DNA from: Actinomycetota bacterium
GTDB taxonomy: Bacteria > Actinomycetota > Acidimicrobiia > Acidimicrobiales > RAAP-2
DNA: 64,000 nucleotides
NCBI GenBank assembly: GCA_009699875.1
Contig: WLNI01000001.1
Location: 186,001-250,000, forward strand
Reading direction: 5' to 3'
The notes beneath the pieces were generated by a model. It saw nothing but the letters and a program-made list of their open reading frames with translations. It did not search any database and was not told where the DNA came from. The position numbers and the translations under genes were made by a program. Positions within the stretch are counted from its first letter, which is position 1, and every line of letters starts with the position of its first letter. Positions 50,932 through 58,898 of this stretch are shown one piece after another.

Positions 50932-52869
50932 TTAGTTTCCGGATCGACTGAGTGAAACCGAGACGGGCCTCCCAAGATCAAGGCCTTGTCCAGTTCCCTG
51001 GCTGCCGCCCGCGGGTGCACTCGCCGATGCCACCACATGTTCGAGGTCGTAGTTCGTGCAGGCTCCGCAGTCGTAACACGGAGTCCATCGGCAGTCTTCA
51101 ACGCCCACTTCTTCGATTGCGTCGTGATATTCACCAATAAGGAAGTCTTTGTGAAGGCCTGCAGAGAGGTGGTCCCAGGGAAGCATCTCGTCTTCATCGC
51201 GCATTCTGGTCGTGTAGTCATCCATCGAAAGCCCCTCATCAGCCAAGGCGCCTTGGAAAAGGGAGAGATCGAAGTGTTCTGACCACTCTTGGAACGTTCC
51301 GCCATTTCGCCAGACTCGCTCAAGCACTGCCCCAATCCGTCGATCTCCCCGTGAAAGCACACCTTCAGCAGCAGTGGCGGCAGGTTCGTGCCAGCGAATC
51401 TGGAGGCCTTTGGTCTTCTTGGCAGCGTCTCTCAAGAGTGTGATCTTTCGCTGCAATTCACGCGGTGCATTCTGGGAGTGCCATTGAAACGGCGTTTGGG
51501 CTTTGGGGACAAATCCTCCCACCGACGCCGAAACCGTCACGTGCTGGTGATATTGCTTGCCAATTTCCACGCATCGTTTTCCCAACTCTGCAATTCCGAG
51601 GACGTCTTCATCACGCTCAGTGGGAAGTCCAATCAGAAAGTACAACTTGACCCGACGCCACCCTTGGCTAAATGCGGCATCAACCGCTGCGAAGAGGTCG
51701 TCGTCAGAGATCAACTTATTGATCACTTTGCGCATTCGCCAGGTGCCGCCCTCTGGGGCAAAGGTGAGGCCTGTGCGCTTCACTTGCTGAATCTTCGCTG
51801 CGGTCGCCACAGTAAAGGCGTCAACTCGAAGCGACGGCAGACTCACCGAAACTTGGCCACCATTGTTTGGGTCATCAACCACATCGGCAACAACACCTTC
51901 AATCCCCGAAAAATCGGCACTCGAGAGCGACGTTAATGCGACTTCGTTGTAGCCAGTTCGCTCAATCCCCCGTGCCACCATCTCCGCGACTTGTGCCGCT
52001 GGTCGCTCTCGAACGGGTCGAGTAATCATTCCCGCCTGACAGAACCGACAACCCCGGGTACACCCGCGAAAGACTTCGACGTTGAGGCGATCGTGGACAA
52101 CTTCGGTGAGCGGCACCAGTTGGTTTTTTGGATAGGGCCAATCTCCTAAGTCTGCGACCGTTCTCTTTTCCACAATCTCTGGAGCACCAGGATCAAGAAG
52201 GTCGAGCCCCACTTGGCGGCATCCCTCAAAACGCGGCGCATAGAGCGAAGGGACGTAGACACCCTCCACTCCAGCTAACGCTTTGAGCAACGATGCTCGA
52301 TCACGAGAGGGGTCTGCTTTCCACGCACCGACCACATCAGTGATCTCGGAAACCACTTCTTCACCTTCCCCGAGTACGACGGCATCAAGGAAGTCAGCAA
52401 GAGGCTCTGGATTGTACGTACAGTGCCCACCAGCGAGAACGATGGGGTCGTCAACACCACGAGCGTCTGCATGGAGTGGAATCAACCCTAGGTCGAGCAT
52501 GTTCAGGACATTGGTGTAGGTCAGTTCTGCCGAAAGGTTGAAGGCGACGATGTCAAACTCTCGCGCGGCGAGGTGGTTCTCGACACTGAAGAGTGGGATG
52601 CCTTCGTTTCGCATCGCCGCTTCCATGTCAACCCACGGTGCGTAGGTCCTCTCAGCCACTGCATCGACTCGTTCGTTGATAATTTCGTAGAGGATCTGTA
52701 GTCCTTGATTGGGAAGACCAATCTCATAGGTATCGGGGTACGCGAGCAGCCAACTTGTGATCCCCTCGCCGTGAAGTGGCTCAAGAGCTCCGAGTTCTCC
52801 TCCCACGTAACGAGCAGGCTTCTCGACATGAAAGAGGAGTGGCTCAATTTGGTCAAAAAGCGAACTCAT
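50932..52869 (-). CDS. Radical SAM protein of the TIGR03960 family
   Basis: A 645-residue radical SAM enzyme. Its N-terminal third resembles a cobalamin-binding-like domain (EIGLPNQGLQILYEIINERVDAVAERTYAPWVDME and ADARGVDDPIVLAGGHCTYNPEPLADFLD). The cluster motif is CTRGCRFC (in FRGCTRGCRFCQAG), a CxxxCxxC, then AEMVARGIERTGYNEVALTSLSSADFSGIE. A C-terminal cysteine-rich patch (CRWTPCYDCGACTNYDLEHV) may hold another metal or cluster. The order radical SAM, DUF2344, RNase E/G, rplU, rpmA is widespread and points to a ribosome- or RNA-linked role, not yet established. Confidence 0.9.
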   Translation of the reverse strand: MSSLFDQIEPLLFHVEKPARYVGGELGALEPLHGEGITSWLLAYPDTYEIGLPNQGLQILYEIINERVDAVAERTYAPWVDMEAAMRNEGIPLFSVENHLAAREFDIVAFNLSAELTYTNVLNMLDLGLIPLHADARGVDDPIVLAGGHCTYNPEPLADFLDAVVLGEGEEVVSEITDVVGAWKADPSRDRASLLKALAGVEGVYVPSLYAPRFEGCRQVGLDLLDPGAPEIVEKRTVADLGDWPYPKNQLVPLTEVVHDRLNVEVFRGCTRGCRFCQAGMITRPVRERPAAQVAEMVARGIERTGYNEVALTSLSSADFSGIEGVVADVVDDPNNGGQVSVSLPSLRVDAFTVATAAKIQQVKRTGLTFAPEGGTWRMRKVINKLISDDDLFAAVDAAFSQGWRRVKLYFLIGLPTERDEDVLGIAELGKRCVEIGKQYHQHVTVSASVGGFVPKAQTPFQWHSQNAPRELQRKITLLRDAAKKTKGLQIRWHEPAATAAEGVLSRGDRRIGAVLERVWRNGGTFQEWSEHFDLSLFQGALADEGLSMDDYTTRMRDEDEMLPWDHLSAGLHKDFLIGEYHDAIEEVGVEDCRWTPCYDCGACTNYDLEHVVASASAPAGGSQGTGQGLDLGRPVSVSLSRSGN

Positions 52870-52922
52870 AGATGCTCAGTCTACGACGAAGCGCATGAGC
52901 AGAAGCCAGAAAGGGTGCGTGC

Positions 52923-54995
52923 CTATTTCGCTGGCGGATTCGTTGTTGGAGATGTGGTCGTGGCTGGCGATGATGCCGTTGGGAACTTGACCGGTCCAAC
53001 TGGATTTGTCGCCAGCCAGTTGAAGGTCTGAGCCACCACGGGAGCTGCAGCGCTTGCTCCATAGCCACCTTGGTCAATCACGCAAACTATGACGTACTGT
53101 GGATTTGGATTCGGTCCAAAACCCACGAACCACGAGTTGGGTTCTTGTCCCGGCGAATTCGATGCCGTTCCAGTCTTTCCGCCGACGGAAAACGTTGCCT
53201 CATTGAAGTGCGCGTACTGTTTAAATGTTTCGTAGGCCGTCCCATTCGGGCTTTGGACAACACCAAGGAGACCTTGCAGAATTGGGTCGGAGATCGCAGG
53301 TGTCAGTGCAACGTGGCCGGTCACTCTCGGTGGGTACTGGCGAATCAATTCTCCCGACGACGACACGAGACCCGCAGCAACTTCTGGGGCGTAACGCGTT
53401 CCTCCATTGAGGAATGTCGAATATGCGATCGCCATTTCTAATGGAGTGACTGCCGTCGCACCCTGGCCAAAGGCCATTTCAATATTGTCACCTTGATACC
53501 ACGTGGTATTTGGAAAGGCCTTCGGAGCTGAGGCATGGAGTTTCTGGCGTTCGATCGCCGAGTCAACGCGACCAACGGATCCACCAAGCAAGTCGATGCC
53601 GGAAGCTTGCCCGAGCCCATACTGAGCAGCGACGTCCTGAATGGGTTGCTTGCCATACTTTGTCGTTTGCGCTGCGAAGAGATAGCCCAAATTGTAGAAG
53701 TAGTAGTCCGATGAAGCAGTGAGAGCCCCCGCCATATTTACTTCGCCGACACCTCCCGCTTCATCGTCAAGAAAGACGCATCCTGCGCCACCAGCGATAC
53801 AGGAAGGAACAGTAAAGGTTCCAGTGTCGTTGACGTATTGACCCGCACTAATCAATCCCTTTTGAAGGGCGGCTGTCGCCGTGATCATTTTGAACGTTGA
53901 CCCAGGCGTATAGAGCCCACTGATCGCGTAGTTGTTTAACGCTCCACTCCCAAGAATCCCATTGAGATTTGCTTGCGTGATTCCCCCCACAAATTGTGCA
54001 AGGTCGTAGGTCGGATAGCTCGCCATCGCCAAGATTGCTCCGCTTCGCGGATCCATCACGATCGCAGCACCGTTCGGGGCGGGTGGCACTTTTCCAGATC
54101 GCTTGTCAACAGATTGGCGGTCAGCGAGAATCTGCTGTTCAAGTACCGTCTGTAGTGTCTGTTGAAGCCCAAGGTCAAGATTCAAGACAACCGTGTCGCC
54201 TGGGATGGGATTTGTTTGAGAGACCACACCAGCGACCTGGCCTTGGGCATTGACTTCAATTGACTGCGAACCATTCGTCCCTCGAAGAGGCGACTGATAA
54301 AACTGTTCGATTCCTGACTTTCCGTAGGCAGATGCCTGGGAGTACCCCTTCCCCTTGTTTTCGGCCAGTTGCGTTGGAGAGATTGCTCCGACGTAACCCA
54401 ACACATGAGTCCCCGACGTTCCTCCTTGTGGGTAGGTTCTCGACGTCGTCTCTTGGACCGAAACTCCTGGAAACTGTTCTGGATGTTCTTGAAGGAACTG
54501 AATTGTCGCCGCAGACGCATTCGTTTGAATAGGTGCTGGCTGGTAGGGGTCATATTTCGCATTATTCAAGATTGCCTGCACTTGAGCTGGCGTCTGATTC
54601 GTTAACGCTGCCACTTGCCCAACAACAGCTGGGTGTTGCGATGCCTCAAGTCGGCTCAACACGATCTCTTGGCTCACTTGATTGCCTACGAGAATCGTGG
54701 CGGAGCGATCAGTGATCTCCCCTCGGGGAGCTTCAAGAGGAACCACTCGAACCTGCGTTGCCGTTGCCGCTGCCTTGATGGATTGTGCGTCGACAATCTG
54801 AAGCGTAAAGAGCCTCAGGACAAGAAACCCAAAAAGAATCGCAAAAAAACCTCCAAGGGCGACGAGCCGAAAGTCTGGACGTGCGTCCGTCTCATCAGGA
54901 GATGGCACCAAGTCAGCGATTGAGACGCTCCGTCGTCGAGATCGAATTCGAGGCTGCCGAGGTGAGCGTCGTCTTCCAAACCCAAAAATATTCAC
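52923..54995 (-). CDS. mrdA: Penicillin-binding protein 2, elongation transpeptidase
   Basis: A class B PBP that cross-links peptidoglycan in the elongation machinery. The 690-residue protein has a cytoplasmic basic N-terminus, one membrane helix (about 45-65), a pedestal dimer domain and the transpeptidase domain: SxxK in YTPGSTFKM, SxN-like SSDYYFYNLG, and KTG in VGGKTGTASNS. The last 40 residues are a proline/threonine-rich tail. It overlaps mreD by 4 bases. Usually rodA lies next; here the gene that follows is a radical SAM protein, so RodA must be elsewhere. Confidence 0.95.
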   Translation of the reverse strand: MNIFGFGRRRSPRQPRIRSRRRSVSIADLVPSPDETDARPDFRLVALGGFFAILFGFLVLRLFTLQIVDAQSIKAAATATQVRVVPLEAPRGEITDRSATILVGNQVSQEIVLSRLEASQHPAVVGQVAALTNQTPAQVQAILNNAKYDPYQPAPIQTNASAATIQFLQEHPEQFPGVSVQETTSRTYPQGGTSGTHVLGYVGAISPTQLAENKGKGYSQASAYGKSGIEQFYQSPLRGTNGSQSIEVNAQGQVAGVVSQTNPIPGDTVVLNLDLGLQQTLQTVLEQQILADRQSVDKRSGKVPPAPNGAAIVMDPRSGAILAMASYPTYDLAQFVGGITQANLNGILGSGALNNYAISGLYTPGSTFKMITATAALQKGLISAGQYVNDTGTFTVPSCIAGGAGCVFLDDEAGGVGEVNMAGALTASSDYYFYNLGYLFAAQTTKYGKQPIQDVAAQYGLGQASGIDLLGGSVGRVDSAIERQKLHASAPKAFPNTTWYQGDNIEMAFGQGATAVTPLEMAIAYSTFLNGGTRYAPEVAAGLVSSSGELIRQYPPRVTGHVALTPAISDPILQGLLGVVQSPNGTAYETFKQYAHFNEATFSVGGKTGTASNSPGQEPNSWFVGFGPNPNPQYVIVCVIDQGGYGASAAAPVVAQTFNWLATNPVGPVKFPTASSPATTTSPTTNPPAK

Positions 54996-55531
54996 CAGCC
55001 CGACACCTCGGTCGTGACGCGTCGGCGCGTTTTCTGTTCACCGAAGGCCCAGAGAACGACCACCCATCCCGGAATTGAAATGATCGCGGCAAAGACGCCG
55101 ACGAGTGGAATCAAGATCACATAGTTCACCGAGGCAAACTGGTCTTGGCCAAAGATGAAACCCAGAAGTCCATAGACCAAGATCGCCAGTGCACTCAAGC
55201 CTCCGCCGAGCGCTGGCGTCACCCACCACGCAGCACCTTCTGCGCTCATGCCACTTCGCTCTGCGAAAAGTCCAATGCTAAAACCGAGGAGTGTTGCGAC
55301 CAACGCAGTGAGGCCAAAAGGCGTTGGCTGAATGCAGTCAAGCGCGATGCCACTGGCAAATCCGGTGATGGCGCCGGGCTCTGACCCCGCCACAAGCCCG
55401 GCAAAGATCGGAAGAAGCCAGATGATCTCTGGATGAAGCCCAGCGACTCGAAGATTCGAGATGATCGATACCTGGAGAACGACAGCGACCACAATGATCA
55501 GGGCGAGGCGAAGCGATGTTGCTCTGTTCAT
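54992..55531 (-). CDS. mreD: Rod shape-determining protein MreD
   Basis: MreD is an integral membrane part of the elongasome. The start is the ATG at 55531, which overlaps the mreC stop as ATGA; a start 5 codons earlier lies inside mreC. The 179-residue protein has five or six membrane helices (LALIIVVAVVLQVSII, PEIIWLLPIFAGLVAG, GFASGIALDCIQPTPFGLTALVATLL, LSALAILVYGLLGFI, VILIPLVGVFAAIISIPG) with the conserved GFxxGxxxD pattern. It overlaps mrdA by 4 bases. Confidence 0.93.
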   Translation of the reverse strand: MNRATSLRLALIIVVAVVLQVSIISNLRVAGLHPEIIWLLPIFAGLVAGSEPGAITGFASGIALDCIQPTPFGLTALVATLLGFSIGLFAERSGMSAEGAAWWVTPALGGGLSALAILVYGLLGFIFGQDQFASVNYVILIPLVGVFAAIISIPGWVVVLWAFGEQKTRRRVTTEVSGW

Positions 55532-56358
55532 GCTGGGGGCTCCCAAAGCAGGACCTCGACATAGCCCAACTGATTGAGATTCGCTGCAGGATTGAGTGCA
55601 ATATTCATCTGCGTCGAGTTTGCTGGTGTTGAGGCACTCTTGACCTTGCCAAGCGGAATCCCTGCAGGGTATTCAGCTCCTTGCAAGCCATTGGTAAAGA
55701 CCATCGTTCCTACTGAGACAGCGCTGCCAGGTTTCACAAAGTTCATGGCCAATGGGCGGCTCGCGGAAATTCCGTTCACCACGCCATTCGCTCCAGTCGT
55801 CCCGACCACACCTCCGACGCGAGACTGCCCATCGGTGATCAGCCGAATCGTCGCCGTGCCGTTCGTCACAGAGATCACTTGTCCAACGAGTCCGCCACTT
55901 CCAACAACCGGCATGCCAACGGCAACACCAGATCCACTCCCCTTGTTGATCTGGACTGAGGCGGCAAAGTTCGACACGTTCGACTCAATGCTTTGAGCAG
56001 TCACCGTTGGAATAGTTCCAACGAATCCAAGATCTTGGAGTGCGGCGATTTGAGCAAGTTGATGCCGTTCAAAGGATTGAATGGATTTGTCTTGTTCTAA
56101 TTGGCTCACGATGGCTTGTAGTTTCGAGTTCTCAGAGGTCACTGCCCCATAGTTCAGCGCACCAGAGAAGAAATTACCGATCGGCCTCGTGATCGAGTTC
56201 ACAACTCCGACGGCCGGCGACAGCACCACCGAGCCAACACTGCGAAGACCCGAACTTATTCCTGATGCCGTGCCGAGACTCAATGCCAGGATGGAGATGG
56301 CGACGAGGACTAAGACAGCGAACGTTGTGTATGACCGGCGAGACCGGCGAGAAGCCAC
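55528..56358 (-). CDS. mreC: Rod shape-determining protein MreC
   Basis: MreC is a periplasm-facing scaffold that activates PBP2. The 276-residue protein has a short cytoplasmic basic start, one membrane helix (about 13-33), a coiled-coil segment around residues 70-105 (SENSKLQAIVSQLEQDKSIQSFERHQLAQ) and a beta-rich C-terminal domain (IQINKGSGSGVAVGMPVVGSGGLVGQVISV-type sequence). It lies between mreB (19-base gap) and mreD (4-base overlap). Confidence 0.94.
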   Translation of the reverse strand: MASRRSRRSYTTFAVLVLVAISILALSLGTASGISSGLRSVGSVVLSPAVGVVNSITRPIGNFFSGALNYGAVTSENSKLQAIVSQLEQDKSIQSFERHQLAQIAALQDLGFVGTIPTVTAQSIESNVSNFAASVQINKGSGSGVAVGMPVVGSGGLVGQVISVTNGTATIRLITDGQSRVGGVVGTTGANGVVNGISASRPLAMNFVKPGSAVSVGTMVFTNGLQGAEYPAGIPLGKVKSASTPANSTQMNIALNPAANLNQLGYVEVLLWEPPA

Positions 56359-56377
56359 GAACGACCTACCGGCGAAC

Positions 56378-57409
56378 TCAGCGCGTCGAGGAGGTAATTA
56401 AGACGCGCTTGAGCGCATCAAACTCCTCGAGGCACTGACCACTTCCGATTGCCACACAGTTCAGCGGATCGCGTGCCACCACAATGGGCATCCCGGTTTC
56501 ATGCTGAATTCGGGCGTCTAAGCCGTGGAGAAGTGCTCCACCTCCCGTGAGGACAATCCCCTGCTCCATGATGTCAGAGGCCAATTCAGGCGGTGTTCGG
56601 TCCAACGTGACCTTGACGGCATCGATGATGGCCGTCACCGGCTCTTCGATGGCTTCTCGGATCTGCTCGGTAGAGATGATGATGGTCTTTGGGAGGCCAG
56701 AAACCAGGTCTCGGCCCCGGATCTCGGCCCGAAGCTCCTCTTCCAGAGGAAATGCAGAGCCCAACGCGATCTTGATCTCTTCAGCAGTCCTCTCACCAAG
56801 GGCCAAGGAGAATTCCTTCTTGGCGTAGGAAACAATTGCTTCATCAAGTTCATCGCCACCGATTCGAATCGACTGGCTGTTCACGATTCCACCTAATGAG
56901 ATGACCGCAACTTCCGTTGTTCCACCACCAATATCGACAACCATGTTTCCCGTTGGCTCGTGTACTGGAAGTCCGGCGCCAATTGCGGCTGCCATTGGCT
57001 CTTCAATGATGAATGCTTTTCGTGCTCCTGCGTATTCCGCTGCTTCCATGACCGCTCGTTGTTCAACACCAGTGATGCCAGATGGAACGCAGATGATCAT
57101 TCGTGGTTTTGCAAATCTGCGTTGGTGAACTCGGTGAATGAAGTACCGAAGCATTTTTTCGCAAATCTCAAAGTCGGCGATGACGCCGTCTTTGAGTGGG
57201 CGAATAGCTTGGATATTGCTTGGGGTTCGACCAATCATTCTCTTGGCTTCGGCGCCGACGGCCAGAGGTTTCCCATCTTTCACGTCAATTGCAACGACGG
57301 AAGGCTCGTTCAGGATGATTCCACGTCCGCGGACGTAGACCAGTGTGTTCGCCGTCCCAAGATCAACGGCCATGTCTCGACCCAAAAGGAAGAGGCGGTT
57401 ATCAGACAT
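56378..57409 (-). CDS. mreB: Actin-like cell-shape protein MreB
   Basis: MreB forms filaments that guide wall synthesis in rod-shaped cells. The 343-residue protein has the actin phosphate-1 motif [18 protein letters not shown], connect-1 and phosphate-2 [16 protein letters not shown], and [15 protein letters not shown]. The ATP fold is intact. AGAGGA lies upstream of the ATG. A 135-base leader with a hairpin and a candidate promoter separates it from ndk. Its presence with mreC, mreD and mrdA indicates a rod or curved cell. Confidence 0.96.
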   Translation of the reverse strand: MSDNRLFLLGRDMAVDLGTANTLVYVRGRGIILNEPSVVAIDVKDGKPLAVGAEAKRMIGRTPSNIQAIRPLKDGVIADFEICEKMLRYFIHRVHQRRFAKPRMIICVPSGITGVEQRAVMEAAEYAGARKAFIIEEPMAAAIGAGLPVHEPTGNMVVDIGGGTTEVAVISLGGIVNSQSIRIGGDELDEAIVSYAKKEFSLALGERTAEEIKIALGSAFPLEEELRAEIRGRDLVSGLPKTIIISTEQIREAIEEPVTAIIDAVKVTLDRTPPELASDIMEQGIVLTGGGALLHGLDARIQHETGMPIVVARDPLNCVAIGSGQCLEEFDALKRVLITSSTR

Positions 57410-57431
57410 TCATGTGTCCTCTCGCGACCAC

Positions 57432-57458
57432 GATTCGATGGGAGAAACCCATCAAATC
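57432..57458 (-). promoter_or_regulatory. Stem-loop in the mreB leader
   Basis: On the minus strand GATTTGATGGG pairs with CCCATCGAATC (one wobble) around a TTTCT loop, an 11-pair stem about 22 bases before the mreB start. There is no U-run, so it is more likely a translational or mRNA-stability element than a terminator. Its regulator is unknown. Confidence 0.4.
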
Positions 57459-57478
57459 CATAAAGAATTTATCTCCAC

Positions 57479-57507
57479 AGGCTAGGAGACAGGGCACCCA
57501 GACACAA
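57479..57507 (-). promoter_or_regulatory. Candidate promoter of the mreB operon
   Basis: TTGTGT (57507-57502) and TAGCCT (57484-57479) lie 17 bases apart on the minus strand, about 70 bases upstream of the mreB start and before the leader hairpin. Matches are moderate (three of six at each box). It would drive mreB-mreC-mreD-mrdA independently of ndk. Confidence 0.4.
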
Positions 57508-57544
57508 GGCACCACATTTCGCTGCTTGTCGGTTCGTGTGAAAA

Positions 57545-57955
57545 CTACGAAAGACCAGGGAAAAAGAGGGAAATCTCTCGTGCCGCAGCTTCTGGTGAGT
57601 CCGAGCCGTGGATGAGGTTTTCGGTCATCTCAATACCAAGATCACCGCGAATTGTCCCTGGAGCTGCGTCCGTTGGGTTGGTCGCTCCCATCAACGTCCG
57701 CACAACCTTGAAGGTGTTCTCTGGACCTTCCACGACCATAATCAGCGCTGGTGAGCGAGTGATGAAATCAACAAGACTTGCAAAAAACGGTTTTCCCTCA
57801 TGCTCTTGATAGTGGACCTGCGCCACCTCTCGAGAAATCAGACGAAGCTCAGCAGCGACGAGAGAGAGTCCTTTTCGCTCGAGTCGAGCCACGATCTCTC
57901 CCGAGAGACGTCGCTCAACTCCATCTGGCTTTACGATGACAAGGGTACGGTCCAC
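57545..57955 (-). CDS. ndk: Nucleoside diphosphate kinase
   Basis: Ndk balances NTP pools by transferring the gamma phosphate through a histidine. The 136-residue protein starts RTLVIVKPDGVERRLSGEIV and contains YQEHEGKPFFASLVDF, VVEGPENTFKVVRTLMGATNPTDAAPGTIRGDLG and the active-site histidine in NLIHGSDSPEAAAREISLFF. GTG start with no Shine-Dalgarno; TAGGTT lies 8 bases upstream, so the mRNA may be leaderless. It follows the heliorhodopsin terminator. Confidence 0.96.
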   Translation of the reverse strand: MDRTLVIVKPDGVERRLSGEIVARLERKGLSLVAAELRLISREVAQVHYQEHEGKPFFASLVDFITRSPALIMVVEGPENTFKVVRTLMGATNPTDAAPGTIRGDLGIEMTENLIHGSDSPEAAAREISLFFPGLS

Positions 57956-57963
57956 GAGGGTAG

Positions 57964-57969
57964 AACCTA
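57964..57969 (-). promoter_or_regulatory. -10-like element (TAGGTT) of ndk
   Basis: TAGGTT on the minus strand ends 8 bases before the ndk GTG, just downstream of the heliorhodopsin terminator. No Shine-Dalgarno lies between it and the start codon, consistent with a leaderless transcript. Confidence 0.35.
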
Positions 57970-57993
57970 GCAGCGTGCGAGAGCCTCAGGAAC

Positions 57994-58012
57994 AAAAAAA
58001 GAGGGCCTCTCC
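57994..58012 (-). terminator. Short intrinsic terminator after the heliorhodopsin gene
   Basis: On the minus strand GGAGAGGCCCTCT is followed by seven Ts. The self-complementary core AGAGGCCCTCT can form only a short stem (4-5 pairs) with a tight loop, but the U-run is strong. It lies 23 bases after the heliorhodopsin stop and before ndk, so it probably ends that transcript at least partly. Confidence 0.55.
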
Positions 58013-58034
58013 AAATTCCCGAGAAGCAAACGAC

Positions 58035-58832
58035 TCAGTTCCCGCTGCTTGGGGCCAGGGTCGAAGCAAATATTTGCCAGGCCAACAACGACTTCGCAAC
58101 CAGGCTGAGTGTTATATACGCACGCTCGCCAACAAGGTAGTTTTTCCACTTTCCTTTTTGCGCATATTGAAGCCACTGGTTCAAGGCAAAGATATTGAAG
58201 AAGATGAAGAGGGAGATAAAAATCCCGTAGACAAATCCTGGGGCGTGTTGGTTTGCTCCTGGTGCGATCAAGTAGATACCGATCGCCACCCACGGGACGA
58301 TCCCGGCGAAGCAACCAACGACAAATGGCCACCATCCTCCACCGGGAGACTCCAAGCGCTCCTGGAGCCATCCAAATCCGATCATTGAGGCATTGACCCC
58401 AGCCAGGGCGACAAGTGCGGCAACGTCGTTAATCCCAGTGATGAGGGCAATCAAGATAATCATGATTGAGGAACTCACGGAGTATTCAAGCCACCGGTAA
58501 GGATTTCTCGATCGGCTCAAGTCTTTTGTATAGCGACCCCACCCCGGTCCACTCACAAAGAAGTGGGCGAAGGCGGAGAGCAGGAAAAACAACGCCACGA
58601 GCCAGGCGACACGAACGTTGAACAGTTCCACGATTTGTCGCGGCGTTGTGCTTCCAGGAGGGCCAGCCATGTAGTCCGCTTTGACGCCAAGTGCGAATGA
58701 ATTCGCCAAGATCAAAATAATCACCGCTTGCACAAGGTGTGCCACGCCTGCGATCACGTTGTAGCCACGAAGACGTTTCATGATTGGGTTCATGGTCTCG
58801 GCTGAATTATTCAGGAGTGATGTTTCTGTCAT
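58035..58832 (-). CDS. Heliorhodopsin, seven-helix retinal-binding protein
   Basis: A 265-residue protein with seven hydrophobic helices and little else. Helix 7 carries SLVAKSLLAWQIF with K247, the predicted retinal Schiff-base lysine. Helix 3 carries RWLEYSVSSS with E116 at the place of the glutamate counterion. H32 in helix 1 (GVAHLVQ) and H90 in helix 2 (FAHFFVS) match the two conserved cavity histidines. The helix 4 FGWLQE and loop GKWKNYLVGERAYI are also family hallmarks. These agree with my recollection of heliorhodopsin 48C12 and not with type-1 pumps, which use an aspartate counterion. Known members lie inverted in the membrane, N-terminus inside, and do not pump ions. It sits alone between folC and ndk. 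Function unknown. Confidence 0.94.
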   Translation of the reverse strand: MTETSLLNNSAETMNPIMKRLRGYNVIAGVAHLVQAVIILILANSFALGVKADYMAGPPGSTTPRQIVELFNVRVAWLVALFFLLSAFAHFFVSGPGWGRYTKDLSRSRNPYRWLEYSVSSSIMIILIALITGINDVAALVALAGVNASMIGFGWLQERLESPGGGWWPFVVGCFAGIVPWVAIGIYLIAPGANQHAPGFVYGIFISLFIFFNIFALNQWLQYAQKGKWKNYLVGERAYITLSLVAKSLLAWQIFASTLAPSSGN

Positions 58833-58838
58833 AACTAC

Positions 58839-58844
58839 AGCGTA
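58839..58844 (-). promoter_or_regulatory. -10 element (TACGCT) of the heliorhodopsin gene
   Basis: TACGCT on the minus strand ends exactly 6 bases before the heliorhodopsin ATG, and the bases between (GTAGTT) contain no Shine-Dalgarno. This predicts a leaderless mRNA starting at the ATG. No -35 box at normal spacing is visible; TTGACC and TTGAAC occur further upstream (58886-58897) but at the wrong distance. Confidence 0.45.
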
Positions 58845-58898
58845 CCGCGCTGTTCGAGAAATTCGCGGAGGGCTCGTTCGTTCGTGTTCAAGGTCAAA

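Noticed and set aside
58035-58832. Type-1 rhodopsin pump (actinorhodopsin-like)
   Set aside because: The helix 3 counterion is a glutamate in RWLEYS, not the aspartate of pump motifs such as DTE or DTD, and helix 7 reads SLVAKS, not the DxxxK pattern of type-1 rhodopsins.
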